Of a stretch of 64,000 nucleotides of DNA, positions 34,656-43,557 are shown one piece after another. Within the stretch, counting starts at the first letter, position 1. The number at the start of each line of letters is the position of its first letter. Source of the DNA: Akkermansia muciniphila. Its GTDB lineage: Bacteria > Verrucomicrobiota > Verrucomicrobiia > Opitutales > UBA953. Where the stretch lies: assembly GCA_943331445.1 (NCBI GenBank), contig CALQLO010000004.1:92527-156526 (forward strand), read 5' to 3'. Made by a program: the position numbers and the translations under genes. Below the pieces are notes generated by a model, which was not told the origin of the DNA, did not search any database, and was given only the letters and a program-made list of their open reading frames with translations.

Positions 34656-35612
34656 ATGAGGATGTCGGAAAAACATTTGGCGAGCAAAAGCGGGCTTCCC
34701 TCCGTGCCATCGCTTCACCACGATGCCGGCGTGGAAATAAGCGTACTAGTGAGCGACTGGGAAGGTCACCGCCTCCTGGATTCCGGCGACGGGTTCAAAC
34801 TCGAGGAGATCGGCGGCGTCCGCATGATCCGCAGCGAGCCCAAAGCCTGGTGGAGCAAGTCCCTGCCCGCCGCCGAGTGGGCCCGCGCCGTCGCCGAGCA
34901 CGAGGAAGGCGGCCGCGAGGGTCGGTGGAAACTCAAAGGCAACTGCCCCAAGGAGTGGGAAACCCAACTCGGCAAGATTCGCTTCCAGTTGCGGTTCATG
35001 GATAACTCCAAGCAGTTCGGCGTCTTCGCTGAACAATCCCCACATTGGAAATGGGTGGCCGCCCGGCAACAGAAGAGCGAGCCCCGCCCCCGCCTACTCA
35101 ACCTTTTCGGCTATACGGGTGCCGCTTCACTGGTGGCCGCCCAAGCCGGCTGGCACGTTACGCATGTCGACGCCTCCAAGCCCGCCGTCGCCTGGGGCCG
35201 CCGCAACCAAGAGCTTTCCGGTATGGCCCAGGAGCCCATCCGCTGGATTATTGAAGATGCGATGACCTTCGTGAAGCGCGAGGTGAAGCGTGGCAACAAG
35301 TACGAGGCCATCATGCTCGACCCACCCGCCTTCGGTCGCGGACCCACCGGTGAATTCTGGAAAGTCGAACGGGATCTCGCACCCTTGCTCCGCGCCTGCC
35401 GCGAGCTCCTTTCCGAGCAAGCGCAGTTCATCCTCCTCACCGTCTACACGATCGACGCCTCTTCTATCCTCTGCCATAACCTGCTCGAGGAGAACACTCG
35501 CGGGCTGGGTGGTAAGATTGATATCGGTGAACTGGCCCTGAAACAGGAAGGTGCTGGCCGCTTACTCCCGCTTTCTCTGTGGGGCCGCTGGACCGCCCAA
35601 GCCAAGGCATAA
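34656..35612 (+). CDS. Class I SAM-dependent methyltransferase, RlmI-like
   Basis: About 318 residues from the ATG at 34656; ATG 34662 and GTG 34731 are alternative starts. The SAM-binding motif is NLFGYTGAASLVAAQAG, the acidic loop is HVDASKPAVAWGRRN, and the catalytic region is DPPAFGRGPTGEFW, all typical of the RlmI/RlmK-like family that makes 5-methylcytosine or related marks in 23S rRNA. The N-terminal part (LLDSGDGFKLEEIGG) matches the short beta domain of this family rather than a full PUA domain. Substrate is inferred from family only. Confidence 0.87.
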   Translation: MRMSEKHLASKSGLPSVPSLHHDAGVEISVLVSDWEGHRLLDSGDGFKLEEIGGVRMIRSEPKAWWSKSLPAAEWARAVAEHEEGGREGRWKLKGNCPKEWETQLGKIRFQLRFMDNSKQFGVFAEQSPHWKWVAARQQKSEPRPRLLNLFGYTGAASLVAAQAGWHVTHVDASKPAVAWGRRNQELSGMAQEPIRWIIEDAMTFVKREVKRGNKYEAIMLDPPAFGRGPTGEFWKVERDLAPLLRACRELLSEQAQFILLTVYTIDASSILCHNLLEENTRGLGGKIDIGELALKQEGAGRLLPLSLWGRWTAQAKA

Positions 35613-35684
35613 GCCCTGGCATTAGGCCGCATTAGGCTGGGGGACGGTTTAAATAGTTTCCAACCCGGGGCTGATGCCCTCTAA

Positions 35685-37190
35685 ATGGAAGGCGTGAGCC
35701 TAGTCCCTGACCAAGCTACCTTCCGCCAACTGGCACAGAAGAACGACCTTATCCCGGTGTGTCTCGACCTGATGGCCGACCTCGAGACACCCGTCTCGGT
35801 CTATGCCCGGCTTCGCGCCCTCGGCTCCCCATTCCTTTTCGAATCAGTCACCGGCGGCGATAAGCTCGGCCGCTACAGCTTCTGCGGAGCGGCTCCGGCG
35901 ATGACGCTCACCGCCTGGGAAGATCGCACCGAAATCACCCGACGCGATGGCTCGAAGGAAACCATCCCGACTCCGGCTGACCCGCTTACCCTGGTTAAGA
36001 AAGAACTCTCGGGCCTACGTGTCGCCAAGGTGCCTGGCCTCCCCCCTTTCGTCGGCGGCATGGTCGGCATGGTCAGTTACGAATATATCCACCGCGTGGA
36101 GCCCACCGTCCCGAAGCCCGCGAAAGATCCGGCTGGCACACCCATCCTTCACTTCATGCTCGTTGATCGCGTTGTCGCCTTCGACAACGCTCGCCAGACC
36201 CTTCGCCTCATCGTCAACGCTCGCGTGAAATCGCCGGCCGAAGCGGACGCCGCCTGGGATGCCGCCCGGCAAGAACTGGAAGCCCTCCGCGCCGTCGTGA
36301 CCGGACCTCGAACCGCCGTAGCCGCCGAACTTCCGGCGATCGCCGAATTCGCCACGGGTACGGCCAATGTCAATCAGGCCGACTTCGAAGCGGCCATTCA
36401 CAAGACGCAGGAATACATCCGCGCGGGCGATTGCGTGCAAGTCGTACTCTCTCGCCGCACGGACGTAGCCTTCAAGGGCGACCCGCTCGACCTCTACCGC
36501 GTACTCCGGCATGTAAACCCGTCTCCCTACATGTTCGTGATGGAAACCGGACGGGGCTTTGACGTCGTGGGAGCCTCCCCAGAAGTCAACGTCCGGCTAA
36601 CAGGCCGGCATTGTGAAATCCGCCCGATTGCGGGGACCCGCCCACGCGGGGCTGATGAAGCCGCCGATCGCCGACTGGAAATCGAACTACTCGCGGACCC
36701 CAAAGAAGGCTCCGAGCACCTGATGCTCGTGGATCTCGCCCGTAATGACCTCGGTCGCGTCTGTGTCCCCGGTACGGTCAAGGTGCCTGATTACGCCATC
36801 GTCGAGCGCTACTCACATGTGATGCACATCGTCTCGCAGGTCGAAGGCGATCTCGCGGCAGACAAGGATGCGTTTGACCTCTTCCGGGCGACTTTCCCCG
36901 CCGGCACTCTTTCTGGTGCGCCTAAAGTGCGCGCCATGCAGGTCATCTCGGAACTCGAAGGGGAACGACGCGGCGTCTACGGCGGCGCGGTCGGTTACTT
37001 CGGTTTCGATGGAGGACACGATTCCTGTATCGTGATCCGCACCGCCTCGCTGCGTAACGGCGTCGCCAGTATCCAAGCAGGTGCCGGTATCGTGGCTGAT
37101 TCAGTGCCCACTTCTGAGTTCGAGGAAACCATCAACAAGTCTAAGAGCGTGCTCCGAGCGCTGGGACTTGCTGCCGGCCTACGCTCCTAG
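35685..37190 (+). CDS. trpE: Anthranilate synthase component I
   Basis: 501 residues. The N-terminal regulatory region starts with FRQLAQKNDLIPVCLDLMAD and contains the LLES-like element FLFESVTGGDKLGRYSF, the site of tryptophan feedback inhibition in the family. The chorismate-binding domain is complete: PIAGTRPRGADE, DLARNDLGRVC, SHVMHIVSQVEG and PAGTLSGAPKVRAMQ. It makes anthranilate from chorismate with TrpG (not in window) supplying ammonia. No trp leader peptide or tandem Trp codons were found upstream. It is followed by the sigma factor after 10 bases. Confidence 0.95.
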   Translation: MEGVSLVPDQATFRQLAQKNDLIPVCLDLMADLETPVSVYARLRALGSPFLFESVTGGDKLGRYSFCGAAPAMTLTAWEDRTEITRRDGSKETIPTPADPLTLVKKELSGLRVAKVPGLPPFVGGMVGMVSYEYIHRVEPTVPKPAKDPAGTPILHFMLVDRVVAFDNARQTLRLIVNARVKSPAEADAAWDAARQELEALRAVVTGPRTAVAAELPAIAEFATGTANVNQADFEAAIHKTQEYIRAGDCVQVVLSRRTDVAFKGDPLDLYRVLRHVNPSPYMFVMETGRGFDVVGASPEVNVRLTGRHCEIRPIAGTRPRGADEAADRRLEIELLADPKEGSEHLMLVDLARNDLGRVCVPGTVKVPDYAIVERYSHVMHIVSQVEGDLAADKDAFDLFRATFPAGTLSGAPKVRAMQVISELEGERRGVYGGAVGYFGFDGGHDSCIVIRTASLRNGVASIQAGAGIVADSVPTSEFEETINKSKSVLRALGLAAGLRS

Positions 37191-37200
37191 CCGCCTTCCC

Positions 37201-38286
37201 GTGCCCAAGTCGAAGCCACAGAAGAGCGCCAAAGCAAAGGCGGTAGAGGCATCGGCCCTTGAAAACCCATTAGTCAAGCCGCCGCTCTCGGTGCTACCCG
37301 CCGAGTCGGATCCCGTGGAGCCAGGCTTACCTTGGGAAAAACTCTCCGCGGACGAACGCTCGCCGATTCGCTATTACCTCGATCAAATCGGCAAGACGCC
37401 ACTCCTCACCTTAGAAGAAGAAACCGCCCTCGCTCGCCGGGTGCTCAAGGGCGATGAGGCCGCGCGACTGAAGATGATTCAGTCGAATCTCCGCCTGGTC
37501 GTGCGCATCGCCAAGGACTATGATGATTTCGGCCTCTCGTTGATGGATCTCATCAGCGAGGGAAACTTCGGTCTCATCAAGGCCGTGGAACGCTTCGACC
37601 CGGATAAAGGCGGGAAGCTCAGCACCTATGCGGCATGGTGGATCAAGCAGGCCATGAAGCGCGCCCTCGCCTCCAACGGTAAAACTATCCGCCTCCCGGT
37701 ACACATGGTCGATCGCATCGCCCAGATGCGCCGCACCGTTAATCGTCTGACGACGGAATTAGGCCGCGAGCCCCATAACGACGAGATCGCTCAGGCGATG
37801 GAAATCCCCTTGTCGAAGGTGGTGCACATGAAGTCGGTGGCCAATCGCGCCGCCTCGCTTGACCAACCCGTGGGCGAGGAAGGCGACGCCACCTTGGGCG
37901 ACTTGGTTAAAGACGAATCCGCCCGCACGCCCTTCGAGACCCTCCGCGGCAAATCCGACAACGACGAGATTGGCGAAATGCTATCAGCCCTCGAGCCTCG
38001 TGAAGCGGAAGTGCTGACCTTGCGATTCGGCCTCAACGGCGAAAGCCCACTGACGCTCGAGGAAGTCGGCGAGATGTTCAAACTTACCCGCGAACGCGTC
38101 CGCCAACTCCAGCAATCGGCGCTTATGCAGCTGCGCCGCATCATGACCGAACGCCAGAAGCTCCTGACCCCGGAAGATGTCCGTAAGAACAAGATGGCCG
38201 AAGCCCGCACCGAGGTACTCAGCGAATTCTTCCGCTCCAAGGGAATCCAGTCGGACAAAAGCCTTCGGCCCCGCGAAGGCCTCTGA
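37201..38286 (+). CDS. Sigma-70 family RNA polymerase sigma factor, RpoD/RpoS-like
   Basis: 361 residues with the GTG at 37201 as start (VPKSKPQKSAKAKAVEAS); longer frames overlap trpE. Region 1.2 reads SPIRYYLDQIGKTPLLTLEEE; region 2 includes NLRLVVRIAKDYDDFGLSLMD and GKLSTYAAWWIKQAMKRAL; region 4 contains EPREAEVLTLRFGL and the helix-turn-helix TLEEVGEMFKLTRERVRQLQ. A Lys/Ala-rich N-terminus replaces region 1.1, and about 45 charged residues extend the C-terminus beyond region 4. This suits a group 2 factor, although in this phylum it could be the primary sigma. Confidence 0.88.
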   Translation: MPKSKPQKSAKAKAVEASALENPLVKPPLSVLPAESDPVEPGLPWEKLSADERSPIRYYLDQIGKTPLLTLEEETALARRVLKGDEAARLKMIQSNLRLVVRIAKDYDDFGLSLMDLISEGNFGLIKAVERFDPDKGGKLSTYAAWWIKQAMKRALASNGKTIRLPVHMVDRIAQMRRTVNRLTTELGREPHNDEIAQAMEIPLSKVVHMKSVANRAASLDQPVGEEGDATLGDLVKDESARTPFETLRGKSDNDEIGEMLSALEPREAEVLTLRFGLNGESPLTLEEVGEMFKLTRERVRQLQQSALMQLRRIMTERQKLLTPEDVRKNKMAEARTEVLSEFFRSKGIQSDKSLRPREGL

Positions 38287-38338
38287 AGCTGCTGCTTATT
38301 ATTAGACCCGCCCTGCTTAAGTTCAGTCGACCCCGGCG

Positions 38339-39832
38339 GTGATTTTAACCATCAGCCTTCCTTTCGAGGAATGGCAGGCCCTGTGCTTACAAATGAGCAT
38401 GATCCTGACTGACTATAAGGGGGCCAACCTCTTCGACGAGCTGGTCGACTCCACGGGAAAGATCCGCCCCTATTATCGCAATGTCGCGGATAAACTTTCT
38501 GGCCTAGGGAATGAGGAGTTAACCCTGAAGCTGCGGAGCCTCGAACTCCTCTTCCTGAAGCAAGGCATCACCTTCACCGTCTACGGCGACGACCAGGGTA
38601 CCGAACGCGTCTTCCCCTTCGACCCCTTTCCCCGGGTCATTCCTGCGACGGAGTGGGAGCACATCGAAGCGGGCCTCGTCCAGCGCATCACGGCCTTGAA
38701 TCTCTTCCTGTACGACGTCTACCACGAGCAACGTATCATTAAAGACGGCATCATCCCGCCCGAGGTGGTCTTCGGGGCTTCGCATTACCGTCCGGAGTTT
38801 GTCGGGGTCTCCGTACCCAAGGACGCGTACATCCATGTTTGCGGTACCGACCTGATCCGTGACCAAGACGGACGTTATCTCGTCCTGGAAGACAACGGGC
38901 GCTGCCCTTCTGGCGTATCCTACGTCCTGGAAAATCGTGCGGCCATGAAACGTGTTTTCCCGCAGCTTTTCGGGGCGAGTGGCGTGCGCCCAATCGACAC
39001 TTATCCGGCCGATCTGCTGGCGACCCTGCGCCACGTTGCACCACGCGAGAACCCGAACCCGAACGTGGTCTTACTCACTCCCGGGGTACACAACAGCGCC
39101 TACTTCGAGCATTCCTTCCTCGCCCGGCAGATGAGTATCGAAATCGTTGAAGGTCGCGACCTCATCGCGCTCGACGGCTTTGTTTATATGCGCACCACGC
39201 GTGGACTCCGCCAGGTCGACGTCATCTATCGCCGGATTGATGATGATTTCCTAGACCCGCAGGTCTTCCGTAAAGATTCTTGCCTCGGCGTCCCCGGGCT
39301 CGTCGACGCCGTCCGCCGCGGCAACGTGGCACTGGCCAACGCGATTGGGACTGGCGTGGCGGACGACAAGGTCACTTATGCCTACGTGCCGGATATGATC
39401 CGCTACTACCTCTGCCAGGAGCCCATCCTCGACCAAGTGCCCACGTACCTTGCGTGGCGCGATTGTGATAAAAAATACATTTTGGAGAACCTACCCAAGC
39501 TCGTCGTCAAGGCGGCGAATGAGAGCGGCGGTTACGGCATGCTCATCGGACCAGCGGCCACGGCGGCCCAGATTGAGGAATTCCGCCAGAAGGTGACCGC
39601 CCACCCACGCAATTACATCGCCCAGCCGGTCGTAAATTTCTCGCAACACCCCACCCTCATTGACGGCACGCTGGAAGGTCGCCACGTGGATCTTCGCCCC
39701 TTCGTCCTCTGGGGCGACTCGGTCAAAGTCCTGCCAGGTGGCCTCACCCGCGTCGCCCTCAAGCGCGGCTCACTTGTCGTGAACTCTTCCCAGGGTGGCG
39801 GCAGCAAAGACACCTGGGTCCTCGCCGCCTAA
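38339..39832 (+). CDS. Circularly permuted ATP-grasp protein
   Basis: 497 residues from a GTG at 38339; ATG at 38393 ([17 protein letters not shown]) is an alternative that keeps the family start. Recognisable blocks include [42 protein letters not shown] and [18 protein letters not shown], which belong to the DUF404/DUF407-type permuted ATP-grasp. These enzymes are proposed to be peptide or amide ligases. It is followed directly by an alpha-E protein and a transglutaminase-like protease, a widely conserved trio of unknown pathway. The gene ends 12 bases before the alpha-E start. Confidence 0.9.
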   Translation: MILTISLPFEEWQALCLQMSMILTDYKGANLFDELVDSTGKIRPYYRNVADKLSGLGNEELTLKLRSLELLFLKQGITFTVYGDDQGTERVFPFDPFPRVIPATEWEHIEAGLVQRITALNLFLYDVYHEQRIIKDGIIPPEVVFGASHYRPEFVGVSVPKDAYIHVCGTDLIRDQDGRYLVLEDNGRCPSGVSYVLENRAAMKRVFPQLFGASGVRPIDTYPADLLATLRHVAPRENPNPNVVLLTPGVHNSAYFEHSFLARQMSIEIVEGRDLIALDGFVYMRTTRGLRQVDVIYRRIDDDFLDPQVFRKDSCLGVPGLVDAVRRGNVALANAIGTGVADDKVTYAYVPDMIRYYLCQEPILDQVPTYLAWRDCDKKYILENLPKLVVKAANESGGYGMLIGPAATAAQIEEFRQKVTAHPRNYIAQPVVNFSQHPTLIDGTLEGRHVDLRPFVLWGDSVKVLPGGLTRVALKRGSLVVNSSQGGGSKDTWVLAA

Positions 39833-39844
39833 GCCCCTACGGCC

Positions 39845-40885
39845 ATGATGCTTTCCCGAGTCGCCGACCACCAATATTGGATGGCCCGTCAGATGGAACG
39901 GACGGAGAACCTCGCCCGCCTCGTACGCATCTCCGAGGAGATGTTGCTCGACGATGAAACGCTCGGGCGGGGCACGGCCCATGAATATTGGAACCCCGTG
40001 CTCGCCGCTACGGCCATGGAAGGCTCCTTCCGCTCTCTCTATCCTGACCCCAAGCAGGGCGACGTCGCCCGCTTCCTGACGCTCGACCTCCGGAATCCTG
40101 ATTCGATACTCTCCTGCATTCGCCAAGCCCGCGAAAATGCCCGCTCCGTGCGCGATAAAATCTCCGACGAGATGTGGGCGGAAATCAACGCCTTGAACAT
40201 GTTCGTGACCTCGAGTGAGGGCCTGGAACTACTCGAGCGGTTTCCGCAGGCCTATTACGAGAAAATCATTTCCTCCTCGATGCTCTTCGATGGCATCACC
40301 GCCGCCACCCTCACCCGTGACGAAGGCTGGAACTTCCTCCAGCTTGGACGCCTGCTGGAACGAGCAGACATGACCAGCCGCTTCCTTGATATCCGCTCCC
40401 AGACTCCGCTGGTCGCCGGCGAATCAGCCCTAGAATCCCTGCAGTGGGGCGCCGTCCTGCGAGCCTGCAGCGCCCACGCCGGCTATCGCCGAGTCCACGG
40501 CGGCGAAATCAGCATCGAAGGGGTCGTGGATCTACTCCTCTTCTCAAATGAGTTTCCTCGCTCCGTCCGGCACTGTATCCGCCGAGCGGACGAGGTCCTG
40601 CATGACATCTCCGGCACGCCCACCGGCCGATATTCGAATACATGCGAAAAAATCACCGGCGCCCTCCTCGCTAAACTGAGTTTCGCCGGTCCGCCCGAAG
40701 TCATGGCCCGTGGCTTACACGCCTACATCGATGAACTCCAGGTACAGCTAAACTCCGCTGGTCAGGCCGTCTTCGAGAGCTACGTACTGCTACCGGGCGA
40801 GATCGACCGCCATTTCCCGCGCGGCACCCGCCCGGATTCCCTTTCGGACTGGCATCGCGAGCAGCAGCAACAACAGCAGCAATAA
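39845..40885 (+). CDS. Alpha-E domain protein (DUF403)
   Basis: 346 residues, all-helical. The start MMLSRVADHQYWMARQMERTENLARL is the hallmark of the alpha-E family (each part under 20 residues: MMLSRVADHQYWMARQMER, then TENLARL). It contains LNMFVTSSEGLELLERFPQ and ends in a run of seven glutamines (EQQQQQQQ). Function is unknown; it always accompanies the permuted ATP-grasp protein and is thought to assist or form a complex with it. The last gene of the trio begins 15 bases later. Confidence 0.9.
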   Translation: MMLSRVADHQYWMARQMERTENLARLVRISEEMLLDDETLGRGTAHEYWNPVLAATAMEGSFRSLYPDPKQGDVARFLTLDLRNPDSILSCIRQARENARSVRDKISDEMWAEINALNMFVTSSEGLELLERFPQAYYEKIISSSMLFDGITAATLTRDEGWNFLQLGRLLERADMTSRFLDIRSQTPLVAGESALESLQWGAVLRACSAHAGYRRVHGGEISIEGVVDLLLFSNEFPRSVRHCIRRADEVLHDISGTPTGRYSNTCEKITGALLAKLSFAGPPEVMARGLHAYIDELQVQLNSAGQAVFESYVLLPGEIDRHFPRGTRPDSLSDWHREQQQQQQQ

Positions 40886-40900
40886 GGCCGCACTGCCGAT

Positions 40901-41743
40901 ATGAAGTTACGCATTCTGCACCGGACCGAATACCGCTACGCACTGCCCGTCAGGAATAACACGAATGAATTACGGGTGACCCCGCTCACCACCCATCGCC
41001 AGAAACTCGGTCTCCATGTCGTGCGCGTGGTTCCCGCCGTCCGAATGCGGCGCTACCCGGACCTCTATCGCAACAGCGTGCACCTCTTTGAAGTCGAGGA
41101 GCCCCACAAAGACCTTGTCATTGATGTCTCCAGCATGGTCGAGACCTTCGCGACACCCATCGCGGCCATCCCCACCGACATTTCGCTTTCACGGCTTCGC
41201 AACGAAGAGATCATTGAGACTTTCCAGAACTTCCTGCAACCCGACGGCCCCATCCGGATCACCCCCGAGATCTGGCGGGCGGCCGTGGATGTGGAAAAGG
41301 ATCGGGGCGACGTCTTCTCCGTGATCTTAGGGCTGATGGAGCTCATCCATACAACCTGTCGCTACGTCCCGGGGGCCACGCATATCGGCACCACCACCGA
41401 GGAATTCTTCGCCCAACCTCAAGGCGTCTGCCAGGACTACGCTCACCTGCTGCTCGCCCTCTGCCGCTCGATCGGCATCCCTGCACGTTATGTCTGCGGC
41501 TATGTCTATGATGCCAAGCGTGGCGACGTGATCGGTAGCCATGCCTCCCACGCCTGGTGTGAGATTTGGATTCCCGACTACGGCTGGCTTGGCGTCGATC
41601 CCACGAACAAGAAGGTCATCCACGAAGCTTATGTGGCCTCGGCCGTGGGTCGCGATTACCGCGATGCGACTCCGGTGAGCGGAAGCTACTGGGGTGGGGG
41701 TGACCGCGAGATGCGCGTCACCGTTCATGTCGAAGCAAAGTAA
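40901..41743 (+). CDS. Transglutaminase-like cysteine protease/amidase
   Basis: 280 residues with an N-terminal beta domain (KLRILHRTEYRYALPV) and a transglutaminase core. The catalytic triad is visible: C177 in PQGVCQDYAH, H217 in SHASHAWCEIW and D233 in GVDPTNKK. No signal peptide. In the ATP-grasp/alpha-E/transglutaminase trio it is expected to cleave or transfer the amide or peptide product of the ATP-grasp enzyme (inference from the conserved neighbourhood; substrate unknown). Confidence 0.9.
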   Translation: MKLRILHRTEYRYALPVRNNTNELRVTPLTTHRQKLGLHVVRVVPAVRMRRYPDLYRNSVHLFEVEEPHKDLVIDVSSMVETFATPIAAIPTDISLSRLRNEEIIETFQNFLQPDGPIRITPEIWRAAVDVEKDRGDVFSVILGLMELIHTTCRYVPGATHIGTTTEEFFAQPQGVCQDYAHLLLALCRSIGIPARYVCGYVYDAKRGDVIGSHASHAWCEIWIPDYGWLGVDPTNKKVIHEAYVASAVGRDYRDATPVSGSYWGGGDREMRVTVHVEAK

Positions 41744-41817
41744 GGGTGACCTCTTTCTAGCATCGCCCACTGGGCGGACCGCCGTAAGGTGCACGTCGTT
41801 ACGCGGCCCGCTTATTC

Positions 41818-42768
41818 ATGAATCTCACCCTTCCCGCCCAGGCCCCCACCAACCCTTTCGGTTCGTTTGCCTGTGCCTGGAGACTGACCCGCCAGATTCA
41901 CGACGCCCGCGGGTGGCAAGCCATCGCCACTAAGTGCACCGGGCGCGCCTTCTCCGCGATGGTGGGCCATCAGGCCTTCGCCGCTTGGGTCGAGTTCCTG
42001 CTCCAGCCTGAAAACCGTCCGTTCGTTGACGCCAACCCCCTCCTCTTACACCGCACCCTGCTCGGCTACCTTTCTACGCGGTGGAATGGTGACCGCAAAT
42101 TGCGGGTGCTGCAGGACTCATACCGCTTTGCCAAGTCCCACCCTGGCCCGCTCCTGCAAAGCCTGCTCCAGCCGAATGAAGTGACCTTTGCGGAAGTGCC
42201 CCTAGGCGATGAAACGGGCAATATTCGCTTTGCCCTCACGAATTCTGCCCGCTTCCGCCGCGAAGGCGAATGGACCCTGCGCGTCTATTGCGATAAAATA
42301 GGCGGTGAACTTTGCTCGATCGCCTTCTCGGTAGAGGAAGTAAAGGGGCAATGGGTAGCCTACGCTGGGGCAATTCAGGGTGGTAGCGGTGCCAATGAAG
42401 AAACCATCAAGGCCTCCGCCAAGGCCATGCACGGCGTCCGCGCCAAGGCTATGGCCATCTTTGCCCTCCAAGAGGTCGTCAGTGCCCTCGGCATCACCCG
42501 CCTCCTGGGAGCCGGTAATTCGATTCAGATGAGCAACGGGAAGCATATGATCCATGTACCCTGGAATAAGATTTCCTTTAATTATGACGGCATGTGGGCG
42601 GAGGCGGATGGCACGCCGGCCGAGGAAGGCTGGTTCGAACTTCCGCTGCGCGAGGTCCGTCGCACCCGCGAAGAGATTAAAGCCAACAAGCGCCCGCTCT
42701 ACGCCCGGCGCTATGCGCTTTTCGACCTCCTGCAGGCCGCCGTGGCCGAAGGCCTGAAAACGGCCTAG
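41818..42768 (+). CDS. VirK/YbjX (DUF535) family protein
   Basis: 316 residues, no signal peptide. Family landmarks include NRPFVDANPLLLHRTLLGYLS, GELCSIAFSVEEVKGQWVAYAGAIQGG (in parts under 20) and FNYDGMWAEADGTP, matching DUF535 proteins such as VirK and YbjX. Enterobacterial members are linked to resistance to antimicrobial peptides and to virulence, but the activity is unknown. It lies 74 bases after the transglutaminase and may be part of the same transcript. A strong terminator follows. Confidence 0.85.
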   Translation: MNLTLPAQAPTNPFGSFACAWRLTRQIHDARGWQAIATKCTGRAFSAMVGHQAFAAWVEFLLQPENRPFVDANPLLLHRTLLGYLSTRWNGDRKLRVLQDSYRFAKSHPGPLLQSLLQPNEVTFAEVPLGDETGNIRFALTNSARFRREGEWTLRVYCDKIGGELCSIAFSVEEVKGQWVAYAGAIQGGSGANEETIKASAKAMHGVRAKAMAIFALQEVVSALGITRLLGAGNSIQMSNGKHMIHVPWNKISFNYDGMWAEADGTPAEEGWFELPLREVRRTREEIKANKRPLYARRYALFDLLQAAVAEGLKTA

Positions 42769-42780
42769 TCGGACAACAAA

Positions 42781-42804
42781 AAGGGCCCCGTTGCCGGGGC
42801 CCTT
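42781..42804. terminator. Bidirectional terminator between DUF535 gene and beta-barrel gene
   Basis: AAGGGCCCCG (42781-42790) and CGGGGCCCTT (42795-42804) form a perfect 10-bp stem with loop TTGC, with an A-run to the left that is a T-run on the minus strand. An almost identical copy lies at 43503-43531. Confidence 0.9.
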
Positions 42805-42814
42805 CGTTCAGCCT

Positions 42815-42830
42815 CTAATCCGAAGATTAG
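42815..42830 (-). repeat. UUCG hairpin overlapping the stop codon of paralogue A
   Basis: On the minus strand CTAATC-TTCG-GATTAG includes the TAA stop codon. A 6-bp stem with a TTCG tetraloop sits just upstream of the terminator. The identical element is at 43542-43557. Confidence 0.7.
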
Positions 42831-43405
42831 AAGTTATAGCGAACCGCCATCGTGTAATAATGCTGGCCGGAGACGATGACCTCATCGGTCTGCACCAATC
42901 CGAGCGCAACCTGATAGTGGGCATCAAGATTGTAAGCTAATTCGCACTTTACAGTGTTGGCGCCCGCTCCACCGACAACTCCATGGGAGTTAGAATAACC
43001 GAGCGAAGCTTCGAGGTTCTTGTTTAATTCAGGAAGGCGACGACGGAGCGTAATACCATAGCGGGTATCGCGAGCCTGTCCATAACCGGCACCGCTAGAA
43101 GCTAAGAGCACCACGTCGGTCGCGAAGGCGACATTCCGGAAGACATAACCGAGACCGAGAATCGTGTAATACTGGTCATCGGAAGCCGATGCATAGAAAT
43201 TAGAAGATCCCAGCATGGAAGCGACGGAAAGCGTATTCACATTATTGTATCCAGTTGGCGTGCTATGGCGCTCAGAGATTTCGAAACCGATTCGGTTGTA
43301 CGAAAGAGGGTCGATTTGGGATGCAGCCGGAGCAGCAACCTGGGCGGAGGCGGCAGCGGCGAGGGTGGATAGGGTGAGGATCGGGAGGATGTGCTTCATA
43401 TGCAT
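42827..43405 (-). CDS. Outer-membrane beta-barrel protein, paralogue A
   Basis: 192 residues from the ATG at 43405 (ATG 43399 is an alternative, two codons in). A signal peptide (MKHILPILTLSTLAAAASAQ) is followed by alternating-strand sequence of an eight-stranded-type barrel, ending in YNF with a C-terminal aromatic residue for Bam recognition. It is a tandem paralogue of the gene at 43554. The stop codon lies inside a small UUCG-type hairpin and a terminator follows. Porin-like or structural role; no known name. Confidence 0.82.
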   Translation of the reverse strand: MHMKHILPILTLSTLAAAASAQVAAPAASQIDPLSYNRIGFEISERHSTPTGYNNVNTLSVASMLGSSNFYASASDDQYYTILGLGYVFRNVAFATDVVLLASSGAGYGQARDTRYGITLRRRLPELNKNLEASLGYSNSHGVVGGAGANTVKCELAYNLDAHYQVALGLVQTDEVIVSGQHYYTMAVRYNF

Positions 43406-43553
43406 GGGTGGTTTTAGGCTCCGTTGCCTTGAAAACAACCCTTAATGGCAAAAATGCCACACATCCGCCATATTCGTCACCTGTCTAATAACCTGGATAA
43501 ACAAAAAGGGCCCCGTTGCCGGGGCCCTTTGTCATCAGCCTCTAATCCGAAGA
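43406..43553 (-). promoter_or_regulatory. Spacer between the two beta-barrel genes
   Basis: About 148 bases. It holds the terminator and hairpin of paralogue B, a small hairpin TGGCAAAAATGCCA (43446-43459), and must include the promoter for paralogue A. No clear -35/-10 pair is evident. Confidence 0.4.
43503..43531 (-). terminator. Terminator of beta-barrel paralogue B
   Basis: AAAGGGCCCCG (43505-43515) and CGGGGCCCTTT (43520-43530) form an 11-bp stem with loop TTGC, followed on the minus strand by a T-run. It is nearly identical to the terminator at 42781-42804. Confidence 0.9.
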
Positions 43554-43557
43554 TTAG
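43542..43557 (-). repeat. UUCG hairpin overlapping the stop codon of paralogue B
   Basis: Same sequence as at 42815-42830: CTAATC-TTCG-GATTAG on the minus strand, including the TAA stop of paralogue B. Confidence 0.7.
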
